From NCBI GenBank assembly GCA_965243345.1, contig CBDEUR010000003.1, positions 2,232,001 through 2,296,000 of the forward strand: DNA of 64,000 nt. The letters are read 5' to 3'. This document shows, in pieces, positions 8,795 to 18,371 of the stretch. The translations under genes and the position numbers were made by a program. This stretch comes from Bin52 sp965243345 (GTDB taxonomy: Bacteria; Pseudomonadota; Alphaproteobacteria; Thalassobaculales; Thalassobaculaceae). The notes under the pieces were generated by a model that made no database searches, was not told where the DNA came from, and saw nothing but the letters and a program-made list of their open reading frames with translations. The number at the start of each line of letters is the position of its first letter. Within the stretch, counting starts at the first letter, position 1.

Positions 8795-8912
8795 CCCGTC
8801 CTTGAAGCGCACACCCTCGAAGCGAAGCCGCACGGATCGAGGAACAGTGGCGACTCGACGCTGCCTCTACAGGCGCTCATGCCTGTTCTGACCTGAAAGG
8901 AGCAAAGAGCCC

Positions 8913-9107
8913 ATGATTACCTCCGCGCATGTCGTCGCATACGTCTTTGCAGGATACACGATCCATCACACAACCGAGGACGAAGCCGGCATCCTGGTCA
9001 CAACTTGCGGCTAACCCGTCGCAACGCTTCCGGATGGCCACACCAGCCTGTCACAGTGGCGCTACACTGGCTGCCCGGCCTGTCTCGCAATGAAACCGCC
9101 CCACTGA
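8913..9107 (+). pseudogene. Small zinc-ribbon-like ORF interrupted by TAA
   Basis: An AAAGGAG site lies about ten bases before ATG 8913. The frame encodes 33 residues ending in VTTCG, meets TAA at 9012 to 9014, and then continues in the same frame with PVATLPDGHTSLSQWRYTG and CPACLAMKPPH to TGA at 9105. Together the two halves would make a 64-residue protein with a Cys-Gly and a CPAC pair, like a small zinc-binding protein. A tyrosine codon at the TAA position would restore it. It may be a nonsense mutant, or only the 33-residue peptide may be made. I do not recognise the family. Confidence 0.4.
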
Positions 9108-9343
9108 CGTGGCCAGGAACGCGGCATGATCCCCGATCGCAGCCCTTGCCGTAGCGTCCGCGAGACGGGGCCCACGAGGGAAACGCTAGGCCGAAAAGAA
9201 CCTCGAACTAGGCAACCTTCACCGAACAACCGGCGAGATGTTCTTGGGAAGCCTACGTTCGCTGTCCTAAAGGGTCTGAGATCACAATAGCAGTCCTCGG
9301 CTTCTTTGCGGCCACCGGTGCCGTCACATCAAGGAGAGAACCA
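9108..9343. other. Gene-free stretch
   Basis: I see no gene here. It ends with the AAGGAGAG ribosome binding site of the next small ORF, and presumably holds the promoter for the small ORF group that follows. Confidence 0.4.
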
Positions 9344-9601
9344 ATGGTCGCATTTTTCGGGCCCGCAACCTCCGCCCAGACGAAGTTCGAGATCGCCGTG
9401 CAGCTGTACGGATGGCCCGCTGCCGTGGCGCCGGGGAGGCCCAGAAACGCGCTCTACGGCGCTTTACGGATTGGCCTTTGCCGGATGGCGCCGGAACATC
9501 AGCCCGCCACAACCGCGAGGCTAGCATCTAGTCCGACGACGGACGCGGGCCGAGCCGCGAACTCCGGCGTGGGCAGCGTGCGAGACTGCAATCTGCTTTA
9601 G
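9344..9601 (+). CDS. Small hypothetical protein, 85 residues
   Basis: I do not recognise it. It is supported mainly by a strong AAGGAGAG site seven bases upstream of the ATG and by tight spacing to the next small ORF. The first part (KFEIAVQLYGWPAAVAPG) looks protein-like; the C-terminal half is Ala/Arg/Ser-rich and could be the result of a frameshift, since another frame around 9480 also looks plausible. No membrane segment or known motif is visible. Confidence 0.4.
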   Translation: MVAFFGPATSAQTKFEIAVQLYGWPAAVAPGRPRNALYGALRIGLCRMAPEHQPATTARLASSPTTDAGRAANSGVGSVRDCNLL

Positions 9602-9615
9602 AAGGAACCTCAACC

Positions 9616-9780
9616 TTGAGCTTAAGCTACTTCAGACAGTTCAGCGAGAACGATCGGCTAGCTATGCCCCAGTCCTCCGCCGACGACAGCCCGCTGAACC
9701 TAGAATACAGGATTATCCTCAGCATTGTCGCCGCGATCATCGCCGCGGGTGCGCTCTGCATCGCCGGCATCGTCTACTAG
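9616..9780 (+). CDS. Small single-pass membrane protein, 54 residues, TTG start
   Basis: The TTG at 9616 follows a GAAGGA site with nine bases spacing and lies 15 bases after the previous stop. The product has a polar N-terminus of about 34 residues and then one hydrophobic segment (IILSIVAAIIAAGALCIAGI) that reaches almost to the C-terminus. It is therefore a predicted tail-anchored or single-pass small protein. I do not recognise a family. Position in a run of three small ORFs suggests one transcript. Confidence 0.45.
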   Translation: MSLSYFRQFSENDRLAMPQSSADDSPLNLEYRIILSIVAAIIAAGALCIAGIVY

Positions 9781-9791
9781 AGAGAACGACC

Positions 9792-10457
9792 CTGTACAGC
9801 AACCTCCTGTGCCAAAACCGCAACACCGCTCCGAAGCCTCCGGCCAACGACAAAGAACCGGGAGCCGGTTCGAAGATCGCAGCGGCGATCATCGTTGCCG
9901 TCACGCTCTGGGCTGGCGACGCCTTCGCAGACAGGCGATGCACGATTGGCAGTCACAACCGACTGGCCGTCCAGCAACATCTTGACGACGCCAAGAGAAA
10001 CTGGATCCCAGAGAACTCCACAATAGAAATAGTCATAAAAGCACTGCTTTCTGGACATGGATTTCCAGCACAGGATCACTCTACGAATTCGCGTTTCAAG
10101 CACGGCTTGAGTATTTCGATTTGCAGTAACCGCGTACAGGCCAAGCTTCCCGCCTCTGCCCAACTTTCACTAAGCCACTCCTACTGTAGGTTCTGCGACT
10201 TGTACGAGAAGGAAGTCCTGTTCAGCGCAAAGACCATAGGCCTGATATACAAACGCTGCCCGACGTGGATCGACTACGCTGGCGAAAGTCCATGCGGAAC
10301 GTGGAACATCTATCAGACAAAGCTTGCGGACTCCGTCCCGGTTGACCGCAGGGCGGGGGAGCCGCGCCAAAACGTCGGGAACGGGAATGCTATGCGCCTC
10401 CAGACCGACGCCAGGATGCCGGCGATGAAGCCGCGATCGGGAGCCGTTGCCTTTTGA
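9792..10457 (+). CDS. Hypothetical protein with N-terminal hydrophobic segment, start uncertain
   Basis: This frame is open from before 9792 to TGA at 10455. It lacks an ATG near the front. A CTG at 9792, preceded by a GAGAG sequence, would give about 221 residues with a hydrophobic stretch (KIAAAIIVAVTLWAGDAFA) that could be a signal sequence ending at AFA; a later TTG at 10107 would give 116 residues. The middle part (YCRFCDLYEKEVLF, then IGLIYKRCPTWIDY) is AT-richer and cysteine-containing and looks like real protein. The last 45 residues look non-conserved. Family unknown. Confidence 0.4.
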   Translation: MYSNLLCQNRNTAPKPPANDKEPGAGSKIAAAIIVAVTLWAGDAFADRRCTIGSHNRLAVQQHLDDAKRNWIPENSTIEIVIKALLSGHGFPAQDHSTNSRFKHGLSISICSNRVQAKLPASAQLSLSHSYCRFCDLYEKEVLFSAKTIGLIYKRCPTWIDYAGESPCGTWNIYQTKLADSVPVDRRAGEPRQNVGNGNAMRLQTDARMPAMKPRSGAVAF

Positions 10458-10965
<508 letters not shown>

Positions 10966-11961
10966 GTGCCGGGAATTGGAATCGCCTTTTCGGGCGGGCT
11001 GACCGCAACGGAGATCGCCGACTGTGCGGAGCGGGCCGAGGAACTCGGGTATGAATCCGTATGGGTGGCAGAGGGACATGGCGGTGATCAGTTCGCGATC
11101 CTCGCGGCCTGCGCGCTGCGGACCCGGCGGGTGCGGCTCGGTACCGCGATCACCAGCGTGTTCGTGCGTACGGCGCCCACCATTGCGATGGCGGCCGCGG
11201 CGGTGGACGAGCTGTCGGGCGGCCGGTTCGTGCTCGGGCTGGGATCCAGCCACAGGGTCCAGGTCGTACCGGAGCACGGCGTCGAATACGCCAAACCTCT
11301 CGGCAGGGTCCGGGATACGGCCGCCGTGGTTCGGGAACTGCTGCACACCGGTGAGGTCAGCCATGCGGGCGAAACGGTGCGGATCGAACACTTCGATCTC
11401 TGGTTCCGGCCGCACCGGGACACCATCCCGATCTACGTCTCCGCCCTGTTTCCGAAGATGACTGAACTGTGCGGCGAGATTGCGGACGGGCTGATCCTGA
11501 CCCGCAGTACGCTGAAGACGGCGGCAACGGCGCGTTCCCATATCGCCGCCGGGGCCGCGCGTGCCGGACGCGATCCCGCCCGGATCGAGATTTCGTCGCT
11601 ACTGCCTGCAAGCGTTGACAAGGACCGGAGCAGGGCATTCGCTGCCGCCCGCCCAGGACTTGCCTTCTACGCCGGCTTCTTCCCCCGGTACAATCGTCTG
11701 ATCGCGGAGAGCGGTTTTCCCGAAGAGGCAGCCGAAATCGGGCGGGCCTGGGCCGCCGGCGACCGGACGGCCGCCGAACGTGCGGTCACCGACGACATGA
11801 TCAGTGCGACGGGCGTGGTCGGCGAACCGGCCGAGTGCCTCGAGAGGCTGGAAGCCTACCGCGCCCTGGGTCTCGATCTCCCGATTGTCAGCCCGTTCGC
11901 CCGCGGACCCGGTGCACGGGAGAAGTTCCTCGCCGTCATCGAGGCCTGTGCGCCCCGATAG
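10966..11961 (+). CDS. Luciferase-like (LLM class) flavin-dependent oxidoreductase
   Basis: This 331-residue protein has the TIM-barrel pattern of the bacterial luciferase/F420-dependent monooxygenase superfamily: IADCAERAEELGYESVWVAE at the first helix-strand, RVRLGTAITSVFVRTAPT, the cofactor-binding VDELSGGRFVLGLGSSH motif, and IPIYVSALFPKM. Members use FMNH2 or F420H2 to oxidise organic substrates. The GTG start at 10966 follows CAGGGAGAG by about five bases. No partner reductase is adjacent. It precedes the tRNA-Thr gene and the CoA-ligase cluster, but is not obviously in one operon with them. Substrate unknown. Confidence 0.85.
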   Translation: MPGIGIAFSGGLTATEIADCAERAEELGYESVWVAEGHGGDQFAILAACALRTRRVRLGTAITSVFVRTAPTIAMAAAAVDELSGGRFVLGLGSSHRVQVVPEHGVEYAKPLGRVRDTAAVVRELLHTGEVSHAGETVRIEHFDLWFRPHRDTIPIYVSALFPKMTELCGEIADGLILTRSTLKTAATARSHIAAGAARAGRDPARIEISSLLPASVDKDRSRAFAAARPGLAFYAGFFPRYNRLIAESGFPEEAAEIGRAWAAGDRTAAERAVTDDMISATGVVGEPAECLERLEAYRALGLDLPIVSPFARGPGAREKFLAVIEACAPR

Positions 11962-12151
11962 GCGCGCAGGTCAGCCCGGCATGCCGGGCCGCAACGTCTG
12001 TTCCGGTTCCGGCACGAGGAATAGCCGCCGTCATCCGTAGTGTCTGTCACCCGCGGTCCCACAACGGCAGAGGGCCCGCGTCCCGCACGCAAACACCCTG
12101 CTGCTTGCTTGCGGCCTTCACGGCGCTGTGGCAATGTCCGCGCGCGTCGGG

Positions 12152-12226
<75 letters not shown>

Positions 12227-12232
12227 GGCCCG

Positions 12233-13081
12233 CTATCGCACCCGGCATATGACCTGTGACACCGTCCGGCTGGCCCTCAGCGCCTGACCGGTGGCCTCGA
12301 ATCCGCCTTCGGACACCGGTGCGCCCGACCCCGCCGGAGACCCGGCGACCCCTGCTTCGATGAGCATGTCATGCACGGCTGCCGGCGCGGAGGTGAAGAC
12401 CCGGCCGCGGCGACGCGATTCCGCCACCGAGACCCCGATGACGTCGCCGGCGGCGTTCAGCACCGGGCCGCCGCTCATGCCGCCGAGCGAGCCCTGGAAC
12501 CGCGGCTTGCGCACCGCCTCGGCCCAGGCGATGACCGGCTGCGACCGGCGGCGGCCGGGGACAACGACCCGCATGCGCCCCAGCAGGGACGAGCGCAGAT
12601 CTGCGGGTCGACCCTGCGGATACCCCAGATGAAACCCGGCCTGGCCGCGCCGGAGCGGCGAGAGATCGAAGCCGAGCACCGGGGCCCGACCGTCCGTGCG
12701 GAACACCGCCAGGTCGTGCACCGGTGAAAGCCGTGCCGCGCCGCCGCGATGTGCCCGGCGTCCGTCGACCACCCCGAAGGCGCTACAGCCGTCGATCACG
12801 TGGCGTGCCGTCATCCAGACCCCGTCGCCGATGGCAAAGGCGGTCCCGGTGCTGTTGCCCTTTTCCGCCGGCGCGATGGTGATGGCCGGATCCTGCGGCG
12901 AGATCGGCCCCAGCACGTCGGAGCCGGGCAGCACCTGCGGTCGCCGATATTGCTGCTCCTGGCCGGTATCCGGCCGGCGCGGGTGGTCCGGGCTGCCGTC
13001 CGGCCGTTCGAGAACCGAAGAAATCATGCCGAGCAGGAACATGACCACGACACCGACCAGCCCGAGCCTTTCGCGTCGCAT
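12233..13081 (-). CDS. Exported trypsin-like serine protease
   Basis: This 282-residue protein has an N-terminal membrane anchor or signal segment (LGLVGVVVMFLLGMI, residues 6 to 20), a proline-rich linker, and a chymotrypsin-fold domain. The catalytic triad is visible: H94 in MTARHV, D123 in PVHDLAVF, and S203 in GGMSGGPV, with the final barrel motif DVIGVSVA following. No PDZ domain is present, so it is smaller than DegP/HtrA proteins and resembles single-domain trypsin-like proteases of alphaproteobacteria. It is expected in the periplasm or bound to the membrane. It is a monocistronic gene convergent with tRNA-Thr. Confidence 0.85.
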   Translation of the reverse strand: MRRERLGLVGVVVMFLLGMISSVLERPDGSPDHPRRPDTGQEQQYRRPQVLPGSDVLGPISPQDPAITIAPAEKGNSTGTAFAIGDGVWMTARHVIDGCSAFGVVDGRRAHRGGAARLSPVHDLAVFRTDGRAPVLGFDLSPLRRGQAGFHLGYPQGRPADLRSSLLGRMRVVVPGRRRSQPVIAWAEAVRKPRFQGSLGGMSGGPVLNAAGDVIGVSVAESRRRGRVFTSAPAAVHDMLIEAGVAGSPAGSGAPVSEGGFEATGQALRASRTVSQVICRVR

Positions 13082-13276
13082 TTTCGTGACCTCCCGGCCC
13101 GCCGGAACGCTCCGGCACCATCATCCCGCCCGGTGCGCCACGCCACAATGGGCAGCATGATCCGGTGATCTGCGCAGTGTGGGCGGACACCCCGCGCGGA
13201 ACGCCGCGCATCCTTGAACCGGTCCGGCGCGTCGTCCATTGTGCCGGGCACCGCGCCCGCCCGGGAGAGCCCAGAC

Positions 13277-14818
13277 ATGACCGACCGGTATGCGATCGAG
13301 TTCTACAACGCGGCCGAAGACCTGCTGTCGAGAAATCTTGCGGCCGGCCGCGGCGAGAAGGTGGCCATCATCGACGCGTCAGGCCGTCACAGCTATGCCA
13401 CGCTTGCGGAGCGTGCCGGACAGGTCGCCAGCATGCTTGTCGCGCGGGGGCTCGGCCGGGAGGACCGCCTGGCACTGGTGATGCTCGATTCCGTTGACCT
13501 CGTTGCCTGTTTTCTCGGCGCGATCAAGGCCGGAGTCATTCCGGTCCCTCTGAACACCCGGCTTGCCCCGCGGGACTACGCCTACATTCTCGAGGACTGC
13601 GGTGCCAGTGGACTGATCGTCTCGGCGCCGTTGCTCGATACCGTTCTCGGCACCGGGCCGGTCCCGGGGATGGTGCTGGTTGACGGCGGGGCGACAGCAG
13701 GCCACCCGTCGCTTGCAGACAGTCTGGCCGGGCAGCCGGCGGACCATGCCACCGCGTCGACCCGGGCAGACGACATGTGCTTCTGGCTCTACACCTCGGG
13801 CACGACGGGAGCGCCGAAGGGCGTTGTGCACCTCCACTCCCACCTGGTCGCGACCGCCGAACTCTACGCCGTCCGGATCCTGGGACTTGGCGAGGACGAC
13901 GTGGTCTATTCCGCCGCCAAGCTGTTCTTCGCCTACGGCCTCGGGAACTCGCTGACCTTTCCCATGGCGGTGGGCGCCACGACGGTGCTGCTGGCCGGTC
14001 CGCCGGAACCGGCAGCGGTCTGCGACATACTGGAGCGCGAACGGCCGACCGTGTTCTTCGGTGTGCCGACCCTCTACGCAATGCTGCTCGCCAGCGGGAA
14101 ACTGCCGGCGCCGGACGCCCACAACCTCAGGGTGTGCGTCTCCGCCGGTGAACCGCTGCCGGCCGACCTGCTCAACCGATGGAACGCTCAGGTCGGCACC
14201 ACCATCCTCGACGGTCTCGGCACCACGGAGATGCTGCATATCTTCATCTCCAACCGCCTCGACAGCGTGACACCCGGGACCACCGGGCAGGCGGTTCCGG
14301 GATACCGGGTCCGGTTGCTGGACGAGAACGACGCGCCGTGTGCTCCCGGCGAGATGGGCGTGCTCGAGGTCTCCGGGCCGACGGCTGCGCTGATGTACTG
14401 GAATCAGCGGGAAAAGACCAAGGAGACCTTCCGCGGACCGTGGACCCGGACCGGCGACAACTACATCATGGATGCATCGGGGGTGCTGACCTACTGCGGG
14501 CGCAACGACGACATGCTGAAGGTGGGAGGCATCTACGTCTCGCCCTTCGAGGTCGAGGCCGCACTTGCCGAGCACGGGTCCGTTCTGGAGGCCGCGGTGG
14601 TCGGCCATCCCGACAAGGACCAGTTGATCAAGCCCAAGGCCTTCGTGGTGCTGCAGGCGGGGGTTGCGGGGACCGACGCTCTCGCCGATGAGCTCAAGCG
14701 CCATGTGCGCACCAGTCTGGCGGAGTACAAGTACCCGCGCTGGATCGAGTTCGTCGATGACCTGCCCCGTACCGCGACCGGAAAGATCCAGCGTTTCAGG
14801 CTGAGAGCCGCTGAATGA
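13277..14818 (+). CDS. Benzoate-CoA ligase family adenylate-forming enzyme
   Basis: This roughly 513-residue acyl-CoA synthetase shows the AMP-binding P-loop YTSGTTGAPKGVVH, the FFAYGLGNSLTFPM stretch typical of the benzoate-CoA ligase subgroup, GLGTTEMLHIF with the adenine-binding residues, WTRTGDNYIMD, and the C-terminal catalytic lysine in TATGKIQR. It activates an aromatic or similar carboxylic acid to its CoA thioester with ATP. ATG 13277 is chosen for its GGGAGAG site; an upstream in-frame start at 13214 lacks one. It overlaps the next gene by ATGA, so the hydrolase is coupled to it. The actual acid is not known. Confidence 0.85.
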   Translation: MTDRYAIEFYNAAEDLLSRNLAAGRGEKVAIIDASGRHSYATLAERAGQVASMLVARGLGREDRLALVMLDSVDLVACFLGAIKAGVIPVPLNTRLAPRDYAYILEDCGASGLIVSAPLLDTVLGTGPVPGMVLVDGGATAGHPSLADSLAGQPADHATASTRADDMCFWLYTSGTTGAPKGVVHLHSHLVATAELYAVRILGLGEDDVVYSAAKLFFAYGLGNSLTFPMAVGATTVLLAGPPEPAAVCDILERERPTVFFGVPTLYAMLLASGKLPAPDAHNLRVCVSAGEPLPADLLNRWNAQVGTTILDGLGTTEMLHIFISNRLDSVTPGTTGQAVPGYRVRLLDENDAPCAPGEMGVLEVSGPTAALMYWNQREKTKETFRGPWTRTGDNYIMDASGVLTYCGRNDDMLKVGGIYVSPFEVEAALAEHGSVLEAAVVGHPDKDQLIKPKAFVVLQAGVAGTDALADELKRHVRTSLAEYKYPRWIEFVDDLPRTATGKIQRFRLRAAE

Positions 14819-15675
14819 ACGCAGATCCGGTCATCGAGACCGTTACCGTCGCACAGGCCCGGCTCGAGGTTGCCTGGCTTGACCGGCCGCACCGGAACGC
14901 GCCGGTCATCGTGTTTCTCCACGAGGGACTGGGCAGCCGGTCACTGTGGCGTGACTACCCCTGGCGGCTGGCCGCCGCGACCGGTTGCGGAGCGCTGGTG
15001 TATTCGCGCCGCGGATACGGCAGCTCGACGCCCCATCCGGGCCCTCTCGGCACCGACTATCTGCACCGGGAGGCCACCGGGACCCTGCCGGCGCTGCTGG
15101 AACGGTACGGGATCGCCCGCCCGATTCTCTACGGGCACAGTGACGGCGCGTCCATCGCCCTCATCCACGCCGGTGACAGCGGCGCGGGCGTCACGGCGCT
15201 GGTGCTCGAGGCACCGCATGTCTTTGTCGAGGACATCTCGCTCGACGGTGTGCGTGCGGCCCGCGCGGCGTTCCGGACCGGCGAACTGCGAGACCGGCTC
15301 GCGCGGCATCACACCGACCCGGAACTGACCTTCCGGGCCTGGTGCGATGCCTGGCTTGATCCGGCGTTTGCCGCGTGGAACATCGTTGCCTGCCTCGGCC
15401 GGATCACGGCACCGGCGCTGTTGGTCCAGGGTGAACAGGATGCCTACGGCACGCTGCGCCAGCTCGACGCCATCGCGCGCGGCTTGCGCGGACCGAGCCG
15501 GAGACTGGTGATCCCCGACTGCGGTCACGCTCCGCACCGGGAGGCGCCGGACCTGGTGCTCGGGACCGCGGGCCGGTTCCTGGATGCGGTCACCCGGCCG
15601 CATCGACATGACGCCCCGTGCCGGCCGCCGCGCGACGGAAAAGGGTGTCCCGGGCAGCGGCCATCCAGCCGATGA
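14815..15675 (+). CDS. Alpha/beta hydrolase
   Basis: This 286-residue protein has an alpha/beta hydrolase core: oxyanion-hole region VFLHEGLGSRSLWRDYP, nucleophile elbow GHSDGAS (Ser near residue 111), acid in GEQDAYG, and the histidine in DCGHAPHREAPD. It starts inside the stop of the CoA ligase gene (ATGA), so both are probably made from one transcript. It could hydrolyse an ester or a thioester, or cleave a C-C bond, in the same catabolic route. There is no signal peptide, so it is cytoplasmic. The last 25 residues after DAVTRP are poorly conserved-looking and overlap a gene on the opposite strand. Confidence 0.8.
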   Translation: MNADPVIETVTVAQARLEVAWLDRPHRNAPVIVFLHEGLGSRSLWRDYPWRLAAATGCGALVYSRRGYGSSTPHPGPLGTDYLHREATGTLPALLERYGIARPILYGHSDGASIALIHAGDSGAGVTALVLEAPHVFVEDISLDGVRAARAAFRTGELRDRLARHHTDPELTFRAWCDAWLDPAFAAWNIVACLGRITAPALLVQGEQDAYGTLRQLDAIARGLRGPSRRLVIPDCGHAPHREAPDLVLGTAGRFLDAVTRPHRHDAPCRPPRDGKGCPGQRPSSR

Positions 15676-15802
15676 AGATTCCCGGCGCCTCACGGGCCGC
15701 CAGGGCACGCATCCGCCGGCCGGTCCGCATCGCCGTCTCGATCATCTCCGGCGAGAGTTCGATTGAGGGGTAGTCCGGATTGGTTCGATAGCTGTACATC
15801 AT
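15590..15802 (-). CDS. Small hypothetical protein, 70 residues
   Basis: The minus strand has AGGAGAG four to five bases before two adjacent ATG codons (15802 and 15799), a very good ribosome binding site. The product begins MMYSYRTNPDYPSIELSP and continues with basic helices (METAMRTGRR-like) and an aromatic stretch GIFIGWMAAARDTLFRR. It has a natural composition for a small DUF1127-like basic protein, but I cannot name the family. It overlaps the 3-prime end of the hydrolase gene by about 85 bases. Confidence 0.5.
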   Translation of the reverse strand: MMYSYRTNPDYPSIELSPEMIETAMRTGRRMRALAAREAPGIFIGWMAAARDTLFRRAAAGTGRHVDAAG

Positions 15803-15963
15803 GGCTCTCCTGGTATCGGATTGTGCGATGCACAGGAGATAGTTATTTCAAAATCGGAATGAAACCGAGGCAACCGTCAAGGCATAAATTCCAGTTTGGC
15901 ACCATTTGAAGGCCGCCATGCAGTGAGTGCATGGCACGGGCAGCAGACGGGGGTACGAAGACC

Positions 15964-17157
15964 ATGCAACCGCTCACGGGCATACGCGTGCTTGCAATCG
16001 AACAGTACGGCGCCGGTCCCTTCGGCTCCATGTACATGGCCAACCAGGGTGCCGAGGTGATCAAGATCGAGAACCCGAGTGATGGCGGCGACATGTCGCG
16101 GTCGGTCGGACCGAGTTTCCTCGGCCCCGAGGACAGCGCCTTCTTTCACAGTTTCAACGCCAACAAGCGCAGCGTCACCCTCAACCTGCGCTCGGATGAC
16201 GGCAGGGCGGTGTTTCACGATCTGGTGCGGACCGCCGATGCGGTCTGCAACAACCTGCGGGGAGACGTCCCGGACCGGCTCGGCCTGACCTACGACCACC
16301 TGGCCGCAGTCAACCCCGGGGTCGTCTGCGCCCATCTCACCGCCTACGGCCGGACCGGGTCCCGCCGGACGTGGCCGGGATACGACTATCTCATGCAGGC
16401 GGAAACCGGCTGGTTCTCGCTGACCGGCGAACCGGGCACTCCTCCGACCCGCTTCGGACTGTCGGTCGTCGACATGATGACCGGTCTGGCAATGGCGTTC
16501 TCCCTGGTTTCGGCCCTGGTGGCCGCGCGCGAGACCGGCACCGGCCGGGACATGGACGTTTCCCTGTTCGATCTCGCGTTGCACAACACCAGCTACCTCT
16601 CCACCTGGTACCTGAACGACGCGGTGGTCACCGAACGCCTGCCCCGGTCGGCCCATCCGTCCATGACCCCGTGCCAGCTGTACCGGACCGGTGACGGATG
16701 GATCTTCCTGATGTGCAACAAGGAGAAGTTCTGGCCGATCCTGTGCGAGAAGATCGGACACCCGGAATGGGCCGAGGACGAGAGGTTCCTGCGGTTTCCG
16801 GACCGGCTCCGGAATCGCCCCCTGGTCCAGGAACTGCTGGACGAGGCGCTCTCGCAACGGACCACCGGCGAGTGGCTGGAACTGTTCTCCGGGCAGGTGC
16901 CTGCGGCTCCGATCCTCGACATCGGCCAGGCCTTTGCCAACCCGTTCGTCACCGAGCGGGGCGGGATCCAGGAGTTTCCCCACCCGGCCCGGCCCGGCGA
17001 GACCTACCGGATGGCGGCCCATCCGGTGCGTTCGTCCGGCGATCCGGTGCCGAACAGTCCGGCTCCGGCACTCGGGGAGTACACCGACGACCTGCTGCGC
17101 TCGATCGGCTACGATCCGACCCGGATCAGGTCGCTGCGCGAGCGCGGCATCATCTGA
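15964..17157 (+). CDS. Family III CoA-transferase (CaiB/BaiF)
   Basis: This 397-residue protein has the class III CoA-transferase pattern: LTGIRVLAIEQYGAGPFGS at the N-terminus, GAEVIKIENP, the LNLRSDDGRAVFHDLV segment, and the catalytic aspartate in GRDMDVSLFDLAL. These enzymes move CoA between carboxylic acids through an aspartyl-CoA intermediate. I start it at 15964, where family members begin (MQPLTGIRV); an upstream in-frame ATG at 15931 adds eleven residues. It follows the CoA ligase and hydrolase in the same direction, which suggests that all three serve the same acid degradation, although 290 bases separate it from the hydrolase. Confidence 0.9.
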   Translation: MQPLTGIRVLAIEQYGAGPFGSMYMANQGAEVIKIENPSDGGDMSRSVGPSFLGPEDSAFFHSFNANKRSVTLNLRSDDGRAVFHDLVRTADAVCNNLRGDVPDRLGLTYDHLAAVNPGVVCAHLTAYGRTGSRRTWPGYDYLMQAETGWFSLTGEPGTPPTRFGLSVVDMMTGLAMAFSLVSALVAARETGTGRDMDVSLFDLALHNTSYLSTWYLNDAVVTERLPRSAHPSMTPCQLYRTGDGWIFLMCNKEKFWPILCEKIGHPEWAEDERFLRFPDRLRNRPLVQELLDEALSQRTTGEWLELFSGQVPAAPILDIGQAFANPFVTERGGIQEFPHPARPGETYRMAAHPVRSSGDPVPNSPAPALGEYTDDLLRSIGYDPTRIRSLRERGII

Positions 17158-17195
17158 CCGGCTCCCTGGCATCATCGGGGGGACCCGGCTGACCG

Positions 17196-18203
17196 ATGGC
17201 GCGCAGACGCAGGTGGCCCGGCCTGCCCGTGACGGGGATCAGCCTGTGCGCGCTGGCCCTCGGAGCGATGTGCGCGGCGCCCATGGTCGGACTGGGCGGG
17301 TTCGTCGGGGAACTCGCCGCGAGTTGGCGCCCCCACATTGCGCTGGGTGTGCTGACCTGCGCCGCGATGGCGCTTGCCACACGCCTTCGCCTCCTCGCGG
17401 GCCTGCTCGCGGCACTCGCCGTCACGCTGGGTGCGGACGTCATCGAAACGGAGTTGCGCTCCGCGCAGGCTGAAGCAAGGAGCGGCACTCGGGACAGCGG
17501 TGATGCCGTTCGCGTCGTCTTCGCCAACATCCTCAAATCCAATGACGACGTCGGCAGGTTTGCCGCATGGATCAGGGACAGCGATGCTGATGTTGTCGTG
17601 GCAACGGAGGTGTTGCCTCGTCATGTCGAGCAGATGGCCGGGCCCATGGCGGACTACCCCTTCCGGAAGCTCGAGCCTCGCGGACATCCGTTCGGCATGG
17701 TTGTCTACAGCCGCCACCCGATCTCGGACGAGAGCGTAACCAGGCTCGCGGACAGCACCGGGCCGGCATCGGCTCCGGTCATGGTCACGGTGGACGTGGA
17801 TACGCCCGCCGGTACGCTGCACATCGCCGGATTGCACGTGTTCCCGCCCGTCACACCGCACCGTCTTGCCCGCCGCAACGAGCAGTTCGGCGTCGCCGCT
17901 GACATCCTGGCGGAGGTCGAGACGCCAAGGATCGTGGTGGGAGATTTCAACGCGACCCCGTGGTCGGCGGGTCTGCGCGCGTTCCTCTCGGAGACCGGCC
18001 TGCATGGTTTCAACACCCGGGCCACCTGGCCCGTCTGGTTCGGTTTCGCCGGCATACCGATCGACCACGCCTTCGCCAGTATCGATCTTCGCATCCTCGA
18101 CATCGAAACCGGACCCGACATCGGGTCCGACCACCGGCCGGTCGTTGTCAAGGTTGCGCCGGCCGGACCGCAGGATGCTCTGCAGACGACTGAAAGGCCG
18201 TAG
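17196..18203 (+). CDS. Membrane-anchored endonuclease/exonuclease/phosphatase family protein
   Basis: The 335-residue protein begins with about three hydrophobic segments (residues 12 to 95), followed by an EEP-fold domain outside the membrane. Catalytic motifs are visible: VFANILKSN, the metal-binding glutamate in VVATEVLP, LHIAGLHVFPP, VVGDFNATPWS with the Asp-Asn pair, and GSDHRPVVV at the end. The architecture with N-terminal membrane helices is common in alphaproteobacterial YafD-like proteins. The substrate, a phosphodiester or a phospholipid head group, cannot be told from the sequence. It is probably monocistronic. Confidence 0.85.
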   Translation: MARRRRWPGLPVTGISLCALALGAMCAAPMVGLGGFVGELAASWRPHIALGVLTCAAMALATRLRLLAGLLAALAVTLGADVIETELRSAQAEARSGTRDSGDAVRVVFANILKSNDDVGRFAAWIRDSDADVVVATEVLPRHVEQMAGPMADYPFRKLEPRGHPFGMVVYSRHPISDESVTRLADSTGPASAPVMVTVDVDTPAGTLHIAGLHVFPPVTPHRLARRNEQFGVAADILAEVETPRIVVGDFNATPWSAGLRAFLSETGLHGFNTRATWPVWFGFAGIPIDHAFASIDLRILDIETGPDIGSDHRPVVVKVAPAGPQDALQTTERP

Positions 18204-18371
18204 CCCGGTGCGCCTTATGGACCGAGCGCAGGTGATGTGATCGTTCACCAGCTGGCGGCAGACCTCCCGCCGCCAGCGCCAGCATCGCCTCAAGGTCGTC
18301 TCCAAATGTCGGGCATGCATCTGGTTCCGGCCCAATCCCGATGCCGCAGGTTACGGGCCGCGGCGAGAGCG
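18204..18371. other. Intergenic region
   Basis: No gene is visible. The sequence leads into the degraded IS1595 remnant. Confidence 0.4.

Noticed and set aside
5294..9107. Possible stop-codon recoding (TAG in AbiEi, TAA in the small CPAC frame)
   Set aside because: Many intact genes here end with ordinary TAG, TAA and TGA codons, the two internal stops differ, and the AbiE toxin is truncated as well, so simple nonsense mutation is the better explanation.
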